The notes beneath the pieces were generated by a model. The model worked only from the letters and a program-made list of their open reading frames with translations, had not been told where the DNA came from and did no database searches. A stretch of 33,899 nt of DNA from Burkholderiaceae bacterium (GTDB lineage: Bacteria; Pseudomonadota; Gammaproteobacteria; Burkholderiales; Burkholderiaceae_C), in the NCBI GenBank assembly GCA_017853735.1, contig JAFMJA010000001.1, forward strand, positions 1 through 33,899, written 5' to 3'. A program made the position numbers and the translations under genes. Below are positions 32,293 to 33,899 of this stretch, one piece after another (the first letter of the stretch is position 1; every line of letters starts with the position of its first letter).

Positions 32293-32694
32293 GTGCCGCA
32301 TCTTGTGATTCTTTACACCGCCAATCTTGATGCACAGTCCGACATGAAGGGCTTGTGCCGAGATTTGTGCGACACCATGCTCGATCAGCGTGATGAGGTG
32401 GGTGAGCAGGTTTTTCCCACCGCTGGGACTCGTGTCCTGGCTTACCCTGCGCCGCACTATGCGGTTGCCGATGGGCAGGGTGATTACGCTTTTGTCTACC
32501 TCAACCTGCGCATGACCAGTGGGCGTTCGGGGTCGGTCAAGGAGCAAATCGGCCAGGCTTTGCTGGCGCGCACCAAAGCCCATTTTGCGGCTCTGTTTGA
32601 TCAGCGTCACCTGGGTCTGACCTTGCAGATTGACGAGGGCGCAGAGTCCTTTAACGCAAGGCATAACAACATGTATTCCCTCTTTGCGCAATGA
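32293..32694 (+). CDS. 5-carboxymethyl-2-hydroxymuconate isomerase-like tautomerase
   Basis: 133-residue member of the CHMI (HpaF/HpcD) branch of the tautomerase superfamily. It starts GTG at 32293 with AAGGAG 6 nt upstream, which places the catalytic proline right after the initiator methionine (M-PHLVILYTANL). The late HLGLTLQIDEGAE and NARHNNMYSLF segments fit the family. In homoprotocatechuate breakdown CHMI isomerises the semialdehyde-derived ring-cleavage product; here no other hpa genes are visible, so a related isomerisation in the neighbouring aromatic pathway is likely. The stop overlaps the next gene start by 4 bp. Confidence 0.87.
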   Translation: MPHLVILYTANLDAQSDMKGLCRDLCDTMLDQRDEVGEQVFPTAGTRVLAYPAPHYAVADGQGDYAFVYLNLRMTSGRSGSVKEQIGQALLARTKAHFAALFDQRHLGLTLQIDEGAESFNARHNNMYSLFAQ

Positions 32695-33695
32695 GCTTGG
32701 GCGCTCCGTTCCAGAAGGTCTGTGTGGTGGGTGCCGGAGCCATTGGCGGCTGGTTGGCTGTTTTGCTGGCGCGCGCCGGTTGCTCGGTATCCGTGTTGGC
32801 GCGTGGCGCCACCTTGCAGGCCATCTTGCGCGAGGGACTGACCCTCAAAATGGCGGGGCAGACCCTGCGCGTGCAAGTGCCCGTCAGCGAAGAACCAGAG
32901 CGGATCGGGGAGCAGCAGTTGGTGATTCTTGCGCTCAAGGCGCCGGCTTTGCCCGCCGTGGTGCACAGACTGGCTCCTCTGCTGGGGCCAGAGACCGTGG
33001 TCCTGACCGCCATGAATGGCATCCCCTGGTGGTTTTTGCAGGGAATTGGCGGTCCCTTGGCGGGCCGTCCACTTCAGTCTGTCGATCCAAACGGAGAACT
33101 GGCCAGCACAATGCCGATTGCGCAGGTGCTCGGTGGCGTAGTCCATGCCAGTTGTGCAATCGAATCGCCGGGTGTGGTGCGTCACCACTTTGGCGATGGA
33201 TTGATTGTGGGAGAACCCTTGGGGGGCGAAAGCGATCGGGTCCATCAACTGGTGTCTTTATTCAAAGCGGCAGGACTGAATGCCAGTGCCTCAGCGCTGA
33301 TCCAGCGTGATATCTGGTACAAGCTTTGGGGCAATATGACCATCAATCCAGTCAGCGCCCTGACCGGTGCCACCGGTGATCGCATTCTTGACGATTCGCT
33401 GGTGCGTGGCTTTATTTCGGCGGTCATGCTGGAGGCCCGGGAAATCGGCGCACGCCTGGGTATTCCGATCGCGCAACAACCCGAGGATCGCCACGCTGTC
33501 ACCCGCAAGCTCGGCGCTTTCAAGACCTCCATGCTGCAGGACCTGGAGGCGGGCAAGCCGATGGAACTGGACGCCTTGGTGGGTGCAGTGCGCGAACTGG
33601 GCCAACTCACCGAAGTACCCACCCCCATGACCGATGCCTTGTTTGGTCTGGCAAGATTGCAGGCCCGTGTCAGAGGCTTGTATCAGGAGGGCTGA
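32691..33695 (+). CDS. 2-dehydropantoate 2-reductase family (PanE/ApbA) oxidoreductase
   Basis: 334-residue NADP-dependent ketoacid reductase fold. The Rossmann motif VCVVGAGAIGGWLAVLLARAG (split), LALKAPALP, the TAMNGIPWW loop, the WYKLWGNMTINPVSALTGAT segment with the catalytic lysine, and ELDALVGAVRELG are all present. Family members make pantoate, but pairing by a 4-bp overlap with a CHMI-like gene in a catabolic cluster suggests it reduces another 2-oxo acid. Hence no panE symbol is assigned. Confidence 0.9.
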   Translation: MSLGAPFQKVCVVGAGAIGGWLAVLLARAGCSVSVLARGATLQAILREGLTLKMAGQTLRVQVPVSEEPERIGEQQLVILALKAPALPAVVHRLAPLLGPETVVLTAMNGIPWWFLQGIGGPLAGRPLQSVDPNGELASTMPIAQVLGGVVHASCAIESPGVVRHHFGDGLIVGEPLGGESDRVHQLVSLFKAAGLNASASALIQRDIWYKLWGNMTINPVSALTGATGDRILDDSLVRGFISAVMLEAREIGARLGIPIAQQPEDRHAVTRKLGAFKTSMLQDLEAGKPMELDALVGAVRELGQLTEVPTPMTDALFGLARLQARVRGLYQEG

Positions 33696-33899
33696 TCGGC
33701 TGGCCGTTCGGCGCGCAATTGCTGGATCATGAAATCAGCCTGGCCGGCTTGAAATGCCCGAGCCAGGTGGAATTTCTGGAGGACGGGCAGATGCCGCACA
33801 CTGCAACTGGTAAGGTATTGCACCGTGTACTCAGGCAACGCTAGATCCAGACAGCAGATCAGGTATTGAGCTGATCGCGCAAGGTCCGCTTCATCACCT
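33683..33899 (-). CDS. Unrecognised protein, 3' end only (truncated by window edge)
   Basis: Open minus-strand frame of 71 codons from the window edge to a TGA at 33683-33685, overlapping the last 13 bp of the reductase gene in convergent orientation. It reads GDEADLARSAQYL, VRHLPVLQKFHLARAFQAG and DFMIQQLRAERPAD, helix-rich with no motif I recognise. Its length and codon use resemble the neighbours, but the fragment is too short for a family call. Confidence 0.5.
   Translation of the reverse strand, partial: GDEADLARSAQYLICCLDLALPEYTVQYLTSCSVRHLPVLQKFHLARAFQAGQADFMIQQLRAERPADQPS

Noticed and set aside
1..33899. tRNA genes, CRISPR arrays, IS elements or phage genes
   Set aside because: No repeat-spacer pattern, transposase motif, cloverleaf-like segment or phage protein was recognised on reading both strands; a covariance-model search was not possible.

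Overview
The window reads as a chromosomal segment of a beta-proteobacterium, most likely of the order Burkholderiales (a Comamonadaceae-like member). This is inferred from the gene families rather than any marker gene: a Bug/TctC receptor, a MobA-like aromatic hydroxylase, aap and liv type ABC systems, sox genes, and dense, high-GC coding with ATGA overlaps. No rRNA, tRNA, IS element or CRISPR array was seen.

Left part (1-7322, + strand): the 3' end of a periplasmic binding protein gene, then a LivHMGF-type ABC transporter, an alpha/beta-hydrolase-fold protein lacking its nucleophile serine, and a two-subunit cytoplasmic molybdenum hydroxylase (xanthine oxidase family). The near-continuous coupling suggests one uptake-plus-catabolism operon for an unknown, probably (hetero)aromatic or acidic, substrate. 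Next come a minus-strand metY/hydrolase pair, a CBS-domain protein, a minus-strand RNA-modification operon (gluQ, trmB, RluA-type pseudouridine synthase) and a pirin.

Middle part (13578-18324, minus strand): the most striking object is a tightly overlapping six-gene operon. It encodes an IorAB-like molybdenum hydroxylase (2Fe-2S subunit, then a Tat-exported Mo subunit) followed by soxX, soxY, soxZ and soxA. No soxB or soxCD is present in the window, and SoxY has a non-canonical carboxy-terminal arm. This looks like a periplasmic system in which a xanthine-oxidase-family enzyme works with Sox carrier and cytochrome proteins. Upstream on the same strand lies a complete general amino acid ABC transporter, aapJQMP.

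Right part (22676-33899): a luciferase-like flavin monooxygenase, a core MetE-type methionine synthase, a DEAD-box RNA helicase with a long structured leader, an orphan TctC/Bug receptor with its own promoter and a beta-propeller lyase pseudogene. A minus-strand catabolic unit follows (VOC protein, amidase, MobA/phenol-hydroxylase-like flavoprotein). Divergent from it is a pair encoding a CHM-isomerase-like tautomerase and a PanE/ApbA-type reductase. Together these suggest breakdown of an aromatic amide or hydroxyaromatic acid. The last 217 bases hold the 3' end of an unrecognised minus-strand gene.
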